From NCBI RefSeq assembly GCF_002902985.1, contig NZ_CP026167.1, positions 4,464,001 to 4,528,000 on the forward strand: DNA of 64,000 nt, in the 5' to 3' direction. Origin of the DNA: Leclercia sp. LSNIH1 (GTDB lineage Bacteria; Pseudomonadota; Gammaproteobacteria; Enterobacterales; Enterobacteriaceae). How positions within the stretch are numbered: position 1 is the first letter of the stretch; each line of letters opens with the position of its first letter. The translations under genes and the position numbers were made by a program. The notes beneath the pieces are model-generated. The model searched no databases. It had not been told where the DNA came from and was given only the letters and a program-made list of their open reading frames with translations. Shown piece by piece: positions 28,699-37,064 of this stretch.

Positions 28699-29505
28699 AT
28701 GCAACATCCTATGTTGACCATCGCCGTGCGCGCAGCGCGCAAGGCGGGTAATGTAATTGCCAAACACTACGAAACACCCGATTCCGTAGAAACCAGCCAG
28801 AAAGGCAGCAATGACTTTGTGACCAACGTTGATAAAGCGGCAGAAGCTGTAATTATCGACACCATTCGCAAATCTTACCCGCAGCACACCATCATCACCG
28901 AAGAAAGCGGTGAGCATGAGGGCGAAGATCAGGATGTTCAATGGGTTATTGATCCACTGGATGGCACCACCAACTTCGTTAAACGTCTCCCACACTTCGC
29001 TGTTTCTATCGCTGTACGCATCAAAGGCCGTACCGAAGTGGCCGTGGTTTACGATCCAATGCGTAACGAACTCTTCACCGCCACCCGCGGTCAGGGCGCA
29101 CAGCTGAACGGCTACCGTCTGCGCGGCACCAACGCTCGCGACCTCGACGGCACCATCCTGGCGACCGGCTTCCCGTTCAAAGCCAAACAGCACGCCCCTG
29201 CGTACATGAAAATTCTGGGCAAACTGTTCACCGAGTGCGCCGACTTCCGCCGTACCGGCTCCGCTGCGCTGGACCTGGCTTATGTTGCCGCTGGCCGCGT
29301 TGATGGTTACTTCGAGATTGGCCTCAAGCCGTGGGACTTCGCCGCTGGCGAACTGATCGCGCGTGAAGCGGGTGCGCTGGTGTGTGATTTCACCGGTGGC
29401 CACAACTACATGCTGTCTGGCAACATCGTTGCGGGTAACCCACGCGTGGTAAAAGCCATGCTGGCGAACATGCGTGACGAACTGAGCGAAGCGCTGAAGC
29501 GTTAA
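28699..29505 (+). CDS. suhB: Inositol-1-monophosphatase family protein / Nus factor SuhB
   Basis: SuhB has inositol monophosphatase activity and in E. coli is part of the rRNA antitermination complex with NusA/B/E/G. The 268-residue product has the metal-site motifs EESG, DPLDGTTNF and WDFAAGELIAREAG typical of the IMPase family. Length is within one residue of E. coli. It has its own promoter and a clear terminator downstream. Confidence 0.98.
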   Translation: MQHPMLTIAVRAARKAGNVIAKHYETPDSVETSQKGSNDFVTNVDKAAEAVIIDTIRKSYPQHTIITEESGEHEGEDQDVQWVIDPLDGTTNFVKRLPHFAVSIAVRIKGRTEVAVVYDPMRNELFTATRGQGAQLNGYRLRGTNARDLDGTILATGFPFKAKQHAPAYMKILGKLFTECADFRRTGSAALDLAYVAAGRVDGYFEIGLKPWDFAAGELIAREAGALVCDFTGGHNYMLSGNIVAGNPRVVKAMLANMRDELSEALKR

Positions 29506-29512
29506 TCTCAGC

Positions 29513-29544
29513 AGGCGGGTGAAGATCTTTCACCCGCCTCTTTT
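29513..29544 (+). terminator. Rho-independent terminator of suhB
   Basis: AGGCGGGTGAA (29513-29523) and TTCACCCGCCT (29529-29539) form an 11-bp stem with a 5-base loop, followed by CTTTTCC. It begins 8 bases after the suhB stop. Confidence 0.9.
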
Positions 29545-29574
29545 CCTGCCCTGCCCGCCCCAGACAATTAACGA

Positions 29575-30401
29575 TTACTGCAGCAGTGACAGCAGTATAC
29601 GAATGAAGGTATTGGTGACCATCGCCAGCACCGCCATGCCGTTAAACAGCGCAAAATACCGCCACCCTTTTTGACACCGCGCCTCCCCCAGCCACTGATG
29701 CAGCAGACAGGCGATACCGCCCGTCGCCAGTCTGGCTAACAGCACGCCAATCATGGTGGGGACGAATAGCAGCCATCCTGTCAGGATCAAATCATGCTCC
29801 CGCGCCCCCAGCAGTAGCCACACGATTTGTGAAGGCATATAGAAGCTCAGCGCGAAAATGAGCGGCAGCCGAATATTGCTCCGGGGACCTTCAGCGCTTT
29901 TCCGCCAGCACAAGGCATCGCGAACCAGCAACACACCCAGTACCAGCGTGGCGAAATAGCAGACGTAGTTGAACGCTGCGACAAAGCGCAGCAATACCTC
30001 GTGGGAGAGATTCTGCGTAAATCCGATGCGCCAGAAAACAATGACAAAAAAACCGCCCTGCAGGATCCAGCTGCGCACTATCCAGTCAAAGAATTGCCTG
30101 GCCGAAGGCTGGTTATGCAGCATCCAGGCGACGAGAGGTATTTTGCTGTAGCCGGGATGCAGAAAAGCCAGCACAAAACCGGCCACCAGCAGCTTGCCGT
30201 ACATGGCGAGCGGAAGCGTGTCGATGCTGGTTTGCCCCATACCGATAAGAAAATAGAGGGTGGAATAGATGCGGGGGAGATCTTCAGGCCACCAGCTCGC
30301 CAGTTCGGGCCAGAAGCAGACGAGCGCCAGGCCGACAGCAGGCCGGACCCGGCGGCTAACCAGAGATTGCGTGTTGAAACAGTAGTATTATGATCGGTCA
30401 T
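29575..30401 (-). pseudogene. Frameshifted polytopic membrane protein gene
   Basis: I do not recognise this family. The gene seems to start at the ATG at 30401 with AAGGAG 5 bases upstream. It reads 22 residues (MTDHNTTVSTRNLWL and on) and then shifts frame near 30334-30338. The second frame carries VGLALVCFWPELASWWPEDL and continues without a break through 221 residues from an internal Met at 30240 to the stop at 29575. One missing base would restore a product of about 276 residues with six or so hydrophobic segments. The internal Met at 30240 has no Shine-Dalgarno, which argues against a true start there. The first frame continues only as an Arg/Ser/Trp-rich read-through of no known type. 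It could be a real lesion or a sequencing error in the repeat-like GGCCTGCTGTCGGCCTGG. Confidence 0.65.
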
Positions 30402-30507
30402 CGTGACTCCTTGTCATGACCCCAAAGCAAAGCTTGCAAACTAAAACATCCCTGTCGAAGCGACAATCATATCCCGCCATTTTGGGATTTTTGCCCGGCA
30501 GGGACGA

Positions 30508-31473
30508 CTAAAACGGCCTCAGCCCTCTGCCCACCGGCACCGCGCTCAGCCACATGATGACTGCCGCCGCCAGCAACACCACACCGCCCGCTAATGCCAG
30601 CGTCGTCCATCCGACCTGTCGCCACAGCACCGGCGTTTTATTGCCGCTGAGCCTGACCGCCAGATGGCGAAAGCCGTGCACCAGCAGTGCCAGCGAAGAG
30701 ATGGTTAACCCCGTTCCCGCCGCCATCGCCAGCGCCGAGGCCACACCCCAGCTGAATACGCCGATCACCTTACTGAACAGCAGCACCATAATGGCCCCGG
30801 AACAGGGCCGCATCCCCATCGACAGAATAATCATCAGCCGCGTCCGCCAGTCGTCCGCGCCCTGCATCTGCCCCGGCGTGGGCAGATGTTGATGGCCGCA
30901 GCCGCAGTTTGCGTCGTGGACGTGATGCGGGGTAAAGGCTTTGAAGGTCGGTTTGCGCAGCAAGGCACGCAGTTTTTTCAGCGCCCGCCAGCAGAGCATA
31001 ATCCCCAGCACGCCCACCAGGGCGTAGCTGCCCTTCTCCAGCCAGAAGCTACTCATGTGCAGATCCCGCGCCGGGAGCCGCAGCAGCATTAATACCCCCA
31101 CCACCAGGGCGATCGCCACGCCCCCCTGTAATAAAGAGGAGGCCAGGGTTAAGCCGATGCTCGATTTCAGTTTTGAGGGGTGGGTAGCAAGCCAGGTGGT
31201 GATAACAATTTTGCCATGTCCCGGCCCCAGCGCGTGCAGCACGCCATAGAGGAAGCTGAAGATCAGCAGTGACCCGCCTGCTGCCGTCGGGTTATCGGCC
31301 ACCGCTTTCAACAAACCGCTCATCTGCTGGTTGACCTCCCGCTGCCAGAGAATGCTCTGGCGCATCACCTGCGGCCACGCCTGCCATAACCACACGGCTC
31401 CCGCCGCCGCCACAACGAGGAACAGCGCCAGCGGCCAGAGATCCCACCCACGTCGCGCGCGCATTACTGACAT
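30508..31473 (-). CDS. NicO-family metal transporter, ZevB-like
   Basis: This 321-residue inner-membrane protein belongs to the NicO superfamily (nickel, cobalt and zinc transport). It has the metal-path motif HALGPGHGK (His80, His86) on the second helix, the MGMRPCSGAI segment, and a His/Cys-rich cytoplasmic loop (HHVHDANCGCGHQH). The N-terminal anchor precedes about six further helices. Its ATG overlaps the end of the DUF1007 gene by 10 bases. A DUF1007 protein with a NicO protein is the arrangement of ZevAB, a zinc importer of Haemophilus influenzae. I infer a metal importer here; the metal is not certain. RcnA-type nickel/cobalt efflux is less likely because of the periplasmic partner. 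Confidence 0.82.
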   Translation of the reverse strand: MSVMRARRGWDLWPLALFLVVAAAGAVWLWQAWPQVMRQSILWQREVNQQMSGLLKAVADNPTAAGGSLLIFSFLYGVLHALGPGHGKIVITTWLATHPSKLKSSIGLTLASSLLQGGVAIALVVGVLMLLRLPARDLHMSSFWLEKGSYALVGVLGIMLCWRALKKLRALLRKPTFKAFTPHHVHDANCGCGHQHLPTPGQMQGADDWRTRLMIILSMGMRPCSGAIMVLLFSKVIGVFSWGVASALAMAAGTGLTISSLALLVHGFRHLAVRLSGNKTPVLWRQVGWTTLALAGGVVLLAAAVIMWLSAVPVGRGLRPF

Positions 31474-32102
31474 TGTAAGGTCACCGTCTGGGCAAACTGT
31501 TTGCCGAGATTCATATCTTCCGGCGGGGCATCATCTTTATCCAGCGAGCTGGCAAAGTTGAGCGTCTCATCGCTGGGCTCCGGGGTATCGATAGTGAGGG
31601 CGCATTGACTTTTCAGGCCGTCAGGCAGCGTCACGTCACTATCCTCTGCATAGCTCATGTCGACGTAATAAGAGGGATCGAAGGTCGAGAAGGTGTACTT
31701 TTGTCCGGCCAGCGGCTGGGGCTCCGCCAGCGGCAGGATAAATGTCAGCACCGCCTGGTGATCAATGCGGCTCATACCGTACTGAGTGGGGCGGTTAAGA
31801 AATTTCACCTTCTCCCCGTTATGCCAGAACTCGGTAAAGTAGTGCTGGCCGAGCACGTTGGCCATGACCTCCGCCGCCAGCTTTTTCCAGATTTCATCCC
31901 CGGGCTTTGCGTTCCCGGCATCATAAAGCAGATCGGCGGATGTTAGCTCGTCCATTACCCAGCGCATTTTCAGGCCGGTGACCTGCTCATCCTTCACCAT
32001 GATTTGCGTTTTCAGGGTGATAAAGCTGTGAGGGTGCGCGACGGCGGAAAAAGACAAAACCGCCAAAAAAAGCGCAGTTGCGCTGCGTTTAACTATTTGC
32101 AT
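31464..32102 (-). CDS. Periplasmic DUF1007 protein, ZevA-like
   Basis: This 212-residue protein has a Sec signal peptide with a likely cut after SAVA, exposing HPHSFITLKTQIMV. The N-terminal His-Pro-His-Ser is a probable metal site, as in the ZevA family. The rest matches DUF1007 (MRWVMDELTSADLLYD, LGQHYFTEFWHNGEKVKF, YVDMSYAEDSDVTLPDG). It leads a two-gene operon with the NicO transporter downstream and is divergent from csiE. I infer that it captures metal in the periplasm for the transporter. I see no Zur-type palindrome in the 123-base csiE gap, so its control is unclear. Confidence 0.82.
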   Translation of the reverse strand: MQIVKRSATALFLAVLSFSAVAHPHSFITLKTQIMVKDEQVTGLKMRWVMDELTSADLLYDAGNAKPGDEIWKKLAAEVMANVLGQHYFTEFWHNGEKVKFLNRPTQYGMSRIDHQAVLTFILPLAEPQPLAGQKYTFSTFDPSYYVDMSYAEDSDVTLPDGLKSQCALTIDTPEPSDETLNFASSLDKDDAPPEDMNLGKQFAQTVTLQCQ

Positions 32103-32225
32103 CTCATCCTCACGTCAAAAATTCTGTGATGTTCACCCGCATTCCTGAAGGAAAGCCCGGCATCCCGTGCTATGGCGTACATCCTTTAGCTATTCTTATC
32201 AAACACACTCACTGGAACCCGACAG

Positions 32226-33503
32226 ATGATGACGACTCTCGAAATGCCATCTGCACTTTCCAGTTCGCAGCGCCGCTGCCAGGTTCTGTTGATGCTCTAT
32301 GTGCCAGGCTTTCGCGCCACTCTGCAAAGCATCGGGGAAATCAATGGTGTCGATGATGCCCTCTGCCGGCAGGATATCGACGAGATGCGCATGGAGATCC
32401 AGCGCTATCACCAGCTCGACATTGCGACACAGCATGATGGCTGCTACCTGCTGGAAGGTAGCCACCTTAATCAACGCTTATGCCTGCTGCACTGGTTGCG
32501 CCGGGCGTTACGCCTCTGCCCCCACTTCATCGCGCAGCAGTTTACCCCATCTCTGAAGATCGCGCTAAAGCAGCTCGGCATCGCCCGCACGTTATATGAC
32601 GACACTAACCTGCAGGCGCTGGTCAATTTCTGTTCCCGCCGACTGCAACGGCAGTTTGAATGCCGTGACGCGCAGTTTTTACAGCTCTACCTGCAATACT
32701 GCCTGCTCCAGCACCATCTGGGCCAGACGCCGCAGTTTACAGTGGTTCAGCGTAACTGGACCCAGTCGCGTAACGAATATCTGATGGCGCAGGAGATTGT
32801 ACGCCACTGGCAGCGCCGCGTGGTGCAGGTACCCCACGCGGATGAACAGCTGTTTCTGGCTCTGCTGTTTATGATGTTGCGTACCCCCGATCCGCTGCGC
32901 GATGCGCACCAGGAAGATGAACGCCTGCGCCACGCCATTACCCGGATGATCGACCGCTTCCGGGAACAAACGGGGATGCATTTCAGTGACGAGCAGGGAC
33001 TGACCGCTCAGCTCTATATCCACCTTGCCCAGGCGCTGGACCGCTCGCTGTTTGGCATTGGCATCGACAACAGCCTGCCGGAGGAGATCCACCGCCTCTA
33101 TCCGCGCCTGATGCGTACCACCCGGGAGGTGCTGTTTGAGCTGGAGTCCGAATTCGGCCTGCGGTTCTCCGAGGAGGAGGCGAGCCTGGTGGCGGTGATC
33201 TTTGGCGCCTGGCTGATGCAGGAGACCGATCTGCATGAAAAGCAGGTGGTGTTGCTGACCGGTGAGGATAAAGCGTGCGAGGAGCTGATTGAACAGCAGC
33301 TCCGGGAACTGACCCTGCTGCCGCTGAACATTCGCTATGTGACGCTACAGTCTTTTCAGAAGGAGGGTGCCCCGCGCGAAGCGGCCCTGGTGGTCACACC
33401 TTACACCACCGCCCTGCCGCTGTTCTCGCCGCCGCTTATCCATGCCGTCGAGGCGTTGAATGCGCAGCAGCAGGAACATATTCGCGCCATGCTGGAAACT
33501 TAG
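32226..33503 (+). CDS. csiE: Stationary-phase-inducible protein CsiE (PRD domains)
   Basis: CsiE is induced in E. coli by carbon starvation through sigma-S and cAMP-CRP. The 425-residue product resembles a BglG/LicR-type regulator, with an N-terminal winged-helix-like part and two PRD-like helical domains (about 160-260 and 275-385). A conserved signature is DNSLPEEIHRLYPRLMRTTREVLFELESEFGLRFSEEE. No PTS EIIA/EIIB domain is attached. Its target is not known. TATTCT at 32191-32196 is a possible -10. The stop overlaps the hcaT stop by 3 bases in convergent orientation. Confidence 0.93.
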   Translation: MMTTLEMPSALSSSQRRCQVLLMLYVPGFRATLQSIGEINGVDDALCRQDIDEMRMEIQRYHQLDIATQHDGCYLLEGSHLNQRLCLLHWLRRALRLCPHFIAQQFTPSLKIALKQLGIARTLYDDTNLQALVNFCSRRLQRQFECRDAQFLQLYLQYCLLQHHLGQTPQFTVVQRNWTQSRNEYLMAQEIVRHWQRRVVQVPHADEQLFLALLFMMLRTPDPLRDAHQEDERLRHAITRMIDRFREQTGMHFSDEQGLTAQLYIHLAQALDRSLFGIGIDNSLPEEIHRLYPRLMRTTREVLFELESEFGLRFSEEEASLVAVIFGAWLMQETDLHEKQVVLLTGEDKACEELIEQQLRELTLLPLNIRYVTLQSFQKEGAPREAALVVTPYTTALPLFSPPLIHAVEALNAQQQEHIRAMLET

Positions 33504-34636
33504 CGCACTGCCACGCGCGGACGCAGCAGAACCGCGGGCAGCGCCACCAGCGCCATCACCCAGAAGACCCCGTGACCCAGATGCTGGTAAAGGAAACCGG
33601 CAAACACGGTCATGATGGCAATACTGCCCCCCATCGCCACGGCGGAGTAGACCGCCTGCAGGCGGATCACGTCGCTGCCTTCGCGCGCCGCGATATAGCG
33701 CATCGCCGCCAGGTGGCACACCGTAAAGGTGCCGCAGTGCAGGATCTGCGCCACAATCAGCCACGGCAGCTCCGTGGTCCAGCCCATCAGACCCCAGCGT
33801 ACAATCCCGCAGAGGGCCGATAACAGCAGCAGGTCCCGGGCGCTGAAGCGGCGAAACAGCCTGTTGCTGAGAGCAAAGATAATCACTTCCGCTACCACGC
33901 CCAGCGACCAGAGATAGCCGACAGCGGAGGCTGAATACCCGGCTCCCTGCCAGTAGATAGCGCTGAAGCCATAGTAGGCGGCATGCGCCCCCTGCAGCAG
34001 ACAGACGCAGGCCAGAAAACGCCAGCTCTGGGCGACAAGCGATCGCCAGGCGGGCCAGCCTGCGCTCTCCTGCTGACGGCTCTCCCCCTGCGGCATGACT
34101 GAAGGACGCAACAGCATACCGAGCAGCATCGACAGGATCCCCACGCTCAGCAGTGCCAGAATCGCGCGATAGTCGTAAAGGCTCACCAGTTTGCCCACCA
34201 GCGCCGAGCCAATCACAAAGGCAATCGAGCCCCACAGCCGCACCCGGCCATAGTCCATGGTGATCTGCTTTTGCCAGGTATTGGCGAGCGCGTCGGTCAG
34301 CGGGACCAGCGGCGAGAAGAAGAGGTTAAAGCCCACCATCACCACCATCAGCCAGGCAAACTGCTGGCTGACCCAGAAACCGGCCATAAACACCAGGGTG
34401 AGCAGCGCCAGCACGCGTACGGCTTTGATTAACAGGGAGGGATCGCTGACGCGCGGCGCAATAAGCAGGCTACCGAGAAAACGTGCCACCAGGCCCGAGC
34501 CCAGCAGAAGGCCAATCATCTCCGGCGTAAGGCCAATTCCCTTGAGCCAGACGCTCCAGAAAGGCAGAAAAATACCGTAGCTAAAAAAGTAGGTGAAGTA
34601 GCTGAGCGCCAGCCAGCGTGTGGAATGCAAAACCAT
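33500..34636 (-). CDS. hcaT: MFS transporter HcaT (3-phenylpropionate-type)
   Basis: HcaT is a major-facilitator permease, assigned in E. coli to 3-phenylpropionate uptake. The 378-residue product starts MVLHSTRWLALSYFTYFFSYGIFLPFWSVW, with GGGAGGG upstream. A longer frame would add 18 residues lacking homology. It has 12 predicted helices and the conserved QGAHAAYYGFSAIYWQGAGYSASAVGYLWSLGVVAE. The hcaR-hcaEFCBD genes that accompany it in E. coli are absent here, so its substrate in this organism is uncertain. Confidence 0.92.
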   Translation of the reverse strand: MVLHSTRWLALSYFTYFFSYGIFLPFWSVWLKGIGLTPEMIGLLLGSGLVARFLGSLLIAPRVSDPSLLIKAVRVLALLTLVFMAGFWVSQQFAWLMVVMVGFNLFFSPLVPLTDALANTWQKQITMDYGRVRLWGSIAFVIGSALVGKLVSLYDYRAILALLSVGILSMLLGMLLRPSVMPQGESRQQESAGWPAWRSLVAQSWRFLACVCLLQGAHAAYYGFSAIYWQGAGYSASAVGYLWSLGVVAEVIIFALSNRLFRRFSARDLLLLSALCGIVRWGLMGWTTELPWLIVAQILHCGTFTVCHLAAMRYIAAREGSDVIRLQAVYSAVAMGGSIAIMTVFAGFLYQHLGHGVFWVMALVALPAVLLRPRVAVR

Positions 34637-34708
34637 GAATCCCTCCCGTTTTGGAGGCGATAGTCTGGCGGCAAAAACGGGCTGGCGCAAGGGAGTATTA
34701 ACAGCGGT

Positions 34709-35551
34709 TTAACAGTTTCGGCGAGCCTGTTCGACGGCGATTTCCATCGCAAAACGACTGCTCTCTCCCTGGGCTAACGCCACCAGGCCAGGCTGCCCGG
34801 CCATATGGTGGGCATTGACCGGATGGCTCTGGGGCTCAAGACATAAGAACGATTGGCCCGACATTCTGAACAGCATCAACCACGGAGTTTGCGCTGTAAT
34901 TGTGATATTCATCACATCATGATCCAGGGTCGCCACGCCGTTCCAGCCGGAATAGCCGACGTTCAGCCAGCGATCGCCACCATGGCGTGACGTGCTGAAA
35001 TCGACATCCGCCGGGATATTGCTCTGCCAGGCTTGCGGTAAATGGTGTTCACCTTCCGGCCAGTAGCCGCTGGCGGAGAAGCGCAGGCGGCTTTGCGCAT
35101 CAAAACAGAACCACGGGTGAAAGCCCAGGCCGTACAACATCGGCGCCTGACCAAGATGGGTGAGCGTCAGCTCCGCCCGCAGAACGTTCCCGCGCAGCTG
35201 GTAGCGCAGCCCAGCCTGATAATCAAAACCGCACTGATGCTGGCTGCGCAAGGTGAGGACGCACGCCTTGTCGGAATGGGAAGCTATCTGCCAGCGCGAC
35301 TGCCAGCCGTCACCGTGCAGGAAGAAGCGCTCATCAACCGGACTTTGCGGCAGCACCACCTCCCGCCCCTGAAACCGGAAGCGATTCCCCGCCACCCGGT
35401 TTGCCAGCGGCACCATCGGAAACAGCGCGCTGTCGCCGCCGTCCCATAACACCGGCTGCCCGCAGGTCAGGGAAAAGAGTTCCTGTAACCCGCCGCCCTG
35501 CGGGTTGACGCGCATCCGGAGATGCGCGTTTTCAATCAACAGCGTTTCCAT
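34709..35551 (-). CDS. yphB: Aldose 1-epimerase family protein, YphB-like
   Basis: This 280-residue mutarotase-fold protein would interconvert alpha and beta anomers of an aldose. Family motifs are PLANRVAGNRF (substrate arginine), FFLHGDGWQSRW (catalytic His), YGLGFHPWFCF (second His) and CLEPQSHPVNAHH. The start overlaps the stop of the sugar porter upstream (TAATG), so the two are translationally coupled. E. coli yphB is at the matching place. A role in preparing the sugar carried by the neighbouring porter is inferred. Confidence 0.87.
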   Translation of the reverse strand: METLLIENAHLRMRVNPQGGGLQELFSLTCGQPVLWDGGDSALFPMVPLANRVAGNRFRFQGREVVLPQSPVDERFFLHGDGWQSRWQIASHSDKACVLTLRSQHQCGFDYQAGLRYQLRGNVLRAELTLTHLGQAPMLYGLGFHPWFCFDAQSRLRFSASGYWPEGEHHLPQAWQSNIPADVDFSTSRHGGDRWLNVGYSGWNGVATLDHDVMNITITAQTPWLMLFRMSGQSFLCLEPQSHPVNAHHMAGQPGLVALAQGESSRFAMEIAVEQARRNC

Positions 35552-36993
35552 TAGTGCACGCGCTCAGCATGATTTGCGGAGGCAACCTTGCCGTGCTGTT
35601 TTTCCAGCTGCGCCTCCAGCGCCTCCAGCGTCACGCCTTTGGTCTCCGGCACTTTACGCAGAATGTAGAGATAGCCCGCCGCGCAAATCACACCGTAGAG
35701 CAGGAAGCTCCCCGCTGCACCCAGCCCGGCATTGAGCAGCGGGAAGGTGTAGGTTAACAGGAAGCAGGCGATCCACAGCGCCAGCGTGCCCACGGACATC
35801 GCCAGGCCGCGCACGCGGTTGGGGAAGATCTCCGACAGCAGCACCCAGGTGACCGGCGCCAGCGTCACGGCGTAGATGGCAATCGCCGCCAGCACCAGCA
35901 GCAGCACCGGCCAGCCCATGATGTTCATGGCGTAGGCGCTGGCAATCAGCACGTAGATAATGGTCAAGCCTGAGGCGCCGAGCAGCATCAGCTTGCGGCG
36001 GCCAATCTTATCCACCAGCGGCAGCGCGGCGAGGGTAAAGACCAGATTAATGATGCCGGTCGCCACGATCGATTTCAGGGTGTCGTTGATATCAAACCCG
36101 GCCGAGGCGAAGATCTCCTGGGCATAATTGAAGATCACATTGATCCCGCACCACTGCTGGAACATCGCCAGCACGATGCCGATGATGACAATCGGTTTGA
36201 CCTGCGGTTGCAGGAGCGTGGAGAACGCCACCTTCTGGGTGTCTTTCTCCAGGGTGTGGGCGATCTCTTTTAAGGTCTGACTGGCGTACGCCGGGGTGCC
36301 AATACGCTCCAGCATCGCGCGGGCACGCTCTGGCTTGCCCGCCTTCATCAACCAGCGCGGCGATTCCGGGACAAAGAACATCAGCACCAGAAACGCCAGG
36401 GCGGGAACCAGCTCAGCGCCAAACATCCAGCGCCAGCCGGTCTGCCCGTTCCAGGTCTGAATGATGGCCTCCTGAGTGGCGCCTGCCGCTACCGGCTCGG
36501 CAATCATCAGGTTAATCAGCTGTGCGGCCAGCACGCCCACCACGATGGTCAGCTGGTTAATCGCTACGAAGCGACCGCGCTTTTCCGCCGGGCTGACCTC
36601 CGCGATATAGAGCGGACTCAGGGCGGAGGCCAGGCCGATACCGAGGCCGCCGACGATGCGCCAGACCACAAACATATCAAAACTGCCCGCCACCGCCGTA
36701 CCCCACGCCGAGGCGCTGAACAGCACCGCCGAGAGGATAAGCGGACGCTTGCGGCCAAATTTATCGGCACACCAGCCGGAGATCAGCGCCCCGAAGATAC
36801 AGCCCACAAGGGCGGAACTCATCGCCCAGCCGGACTGTGCCGGGTCGGTAATGGAGAACCAGGCTTCATAGAAGGGCTTGGCCCCGCCAATCACCACCCA
36901 GTCGTAGCCAAACAGGAGTCCGCCGCAGGCGGCGACCAGACAGATAGTCCAGACGTAGCCCATTTTCAGTTGTGTCTGCGCGCTATTATTCAT
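35551..36993 (-). CDS. Sugar:H+ symporter of the MFS sugar porter family (XylE-like)
   Basis: The 480-residue product has 12 predicted helices and the sugar-porter signatures: GWCADKFGRKRP after helix 2, PLYIAEVSPAEKRG, PESPRWL before the central loop, QQWCGINVIFNYAQEIF in helix 7, VDKIGRRK and the terminal PETKG. It is nearest to XylE/AraE/GalP-type porters and lacks Crr- or ATP-dependent parts. It stands where E. coli has the yphCDEF dehydrogenase/ABC-transporter genes. The sugar is unknown; coupling to an epimerase and nearness to yphG suggest the same pathway. Confidence 0.9.
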   Translation of the reverse strand: MNNSAQTQLKMGYVWTICLVAACGGLLFGYDWVVIGGAKPFYEAWFSITDPAQSGWAMSSALVGCIFGALISGWCADKFGRKRPLILSAVLFSASAWGTAVAGSFDMFVVWRIVGGLGIGLASALSPLYIAEVSPAEKRGRFVAINQLTIVVGVLAAQLINLMIAEPVAAGATQEAIIQTWNGQTGWRWMFGAELVPALAFLVLMFFVPESPRWLMKAGKPERARAMLERIGTPAYASQTLKEIAHTLEKDTQKVAFSTLLQPQVKPIVIIGIVLAMFQQWCGINVIFNYAQEIFASAGFDINDTLKSIVATGIINLVFTLAALPLVDKIGRRKLMLLGASGLTIIYVLIASAYAMNIMGWPVLLLVLAAIAIYAVTLAPVTWVLLSEIFPNRVRGLAMSVGTLALWIACFLLTYTFPLLNAGLGAAGSFLLYGVICAAGYLYILRKVPETKGVTLEALEAQLEKQHGKVASANHAERVH

Positions 36994-37064
36994 GTTGATT
37001 CCTCTTTAAGGGAAACGCAGGGTACAGAGGGTTAACAGGTGGGTTTCCCCACCTGCGAGGTCAG

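Noticed and set aside
30508..31473. Calling the NicO protein RcnA (nickel/cobalt efflux)
   Set aside because: Its coupling to a periplasmic DUF1007 protein fits ZevAB-type import better, and no rcnR or rcnB is adjacent.
32103..32225. TGTGATGTTCACC near the zevA-like start as a CRP site
   Set aside because: The half-sites are 3 bases apart in place of 6, so it does not fit CRP geometry.
33345..34235. A 296-codon frame on the minus strand overlapping hcaT
   Set aside because: It is an alternative frame of hcaT, rich in Gly/Ala/Arg/Leu without membrane-protein order, and has no start signals.
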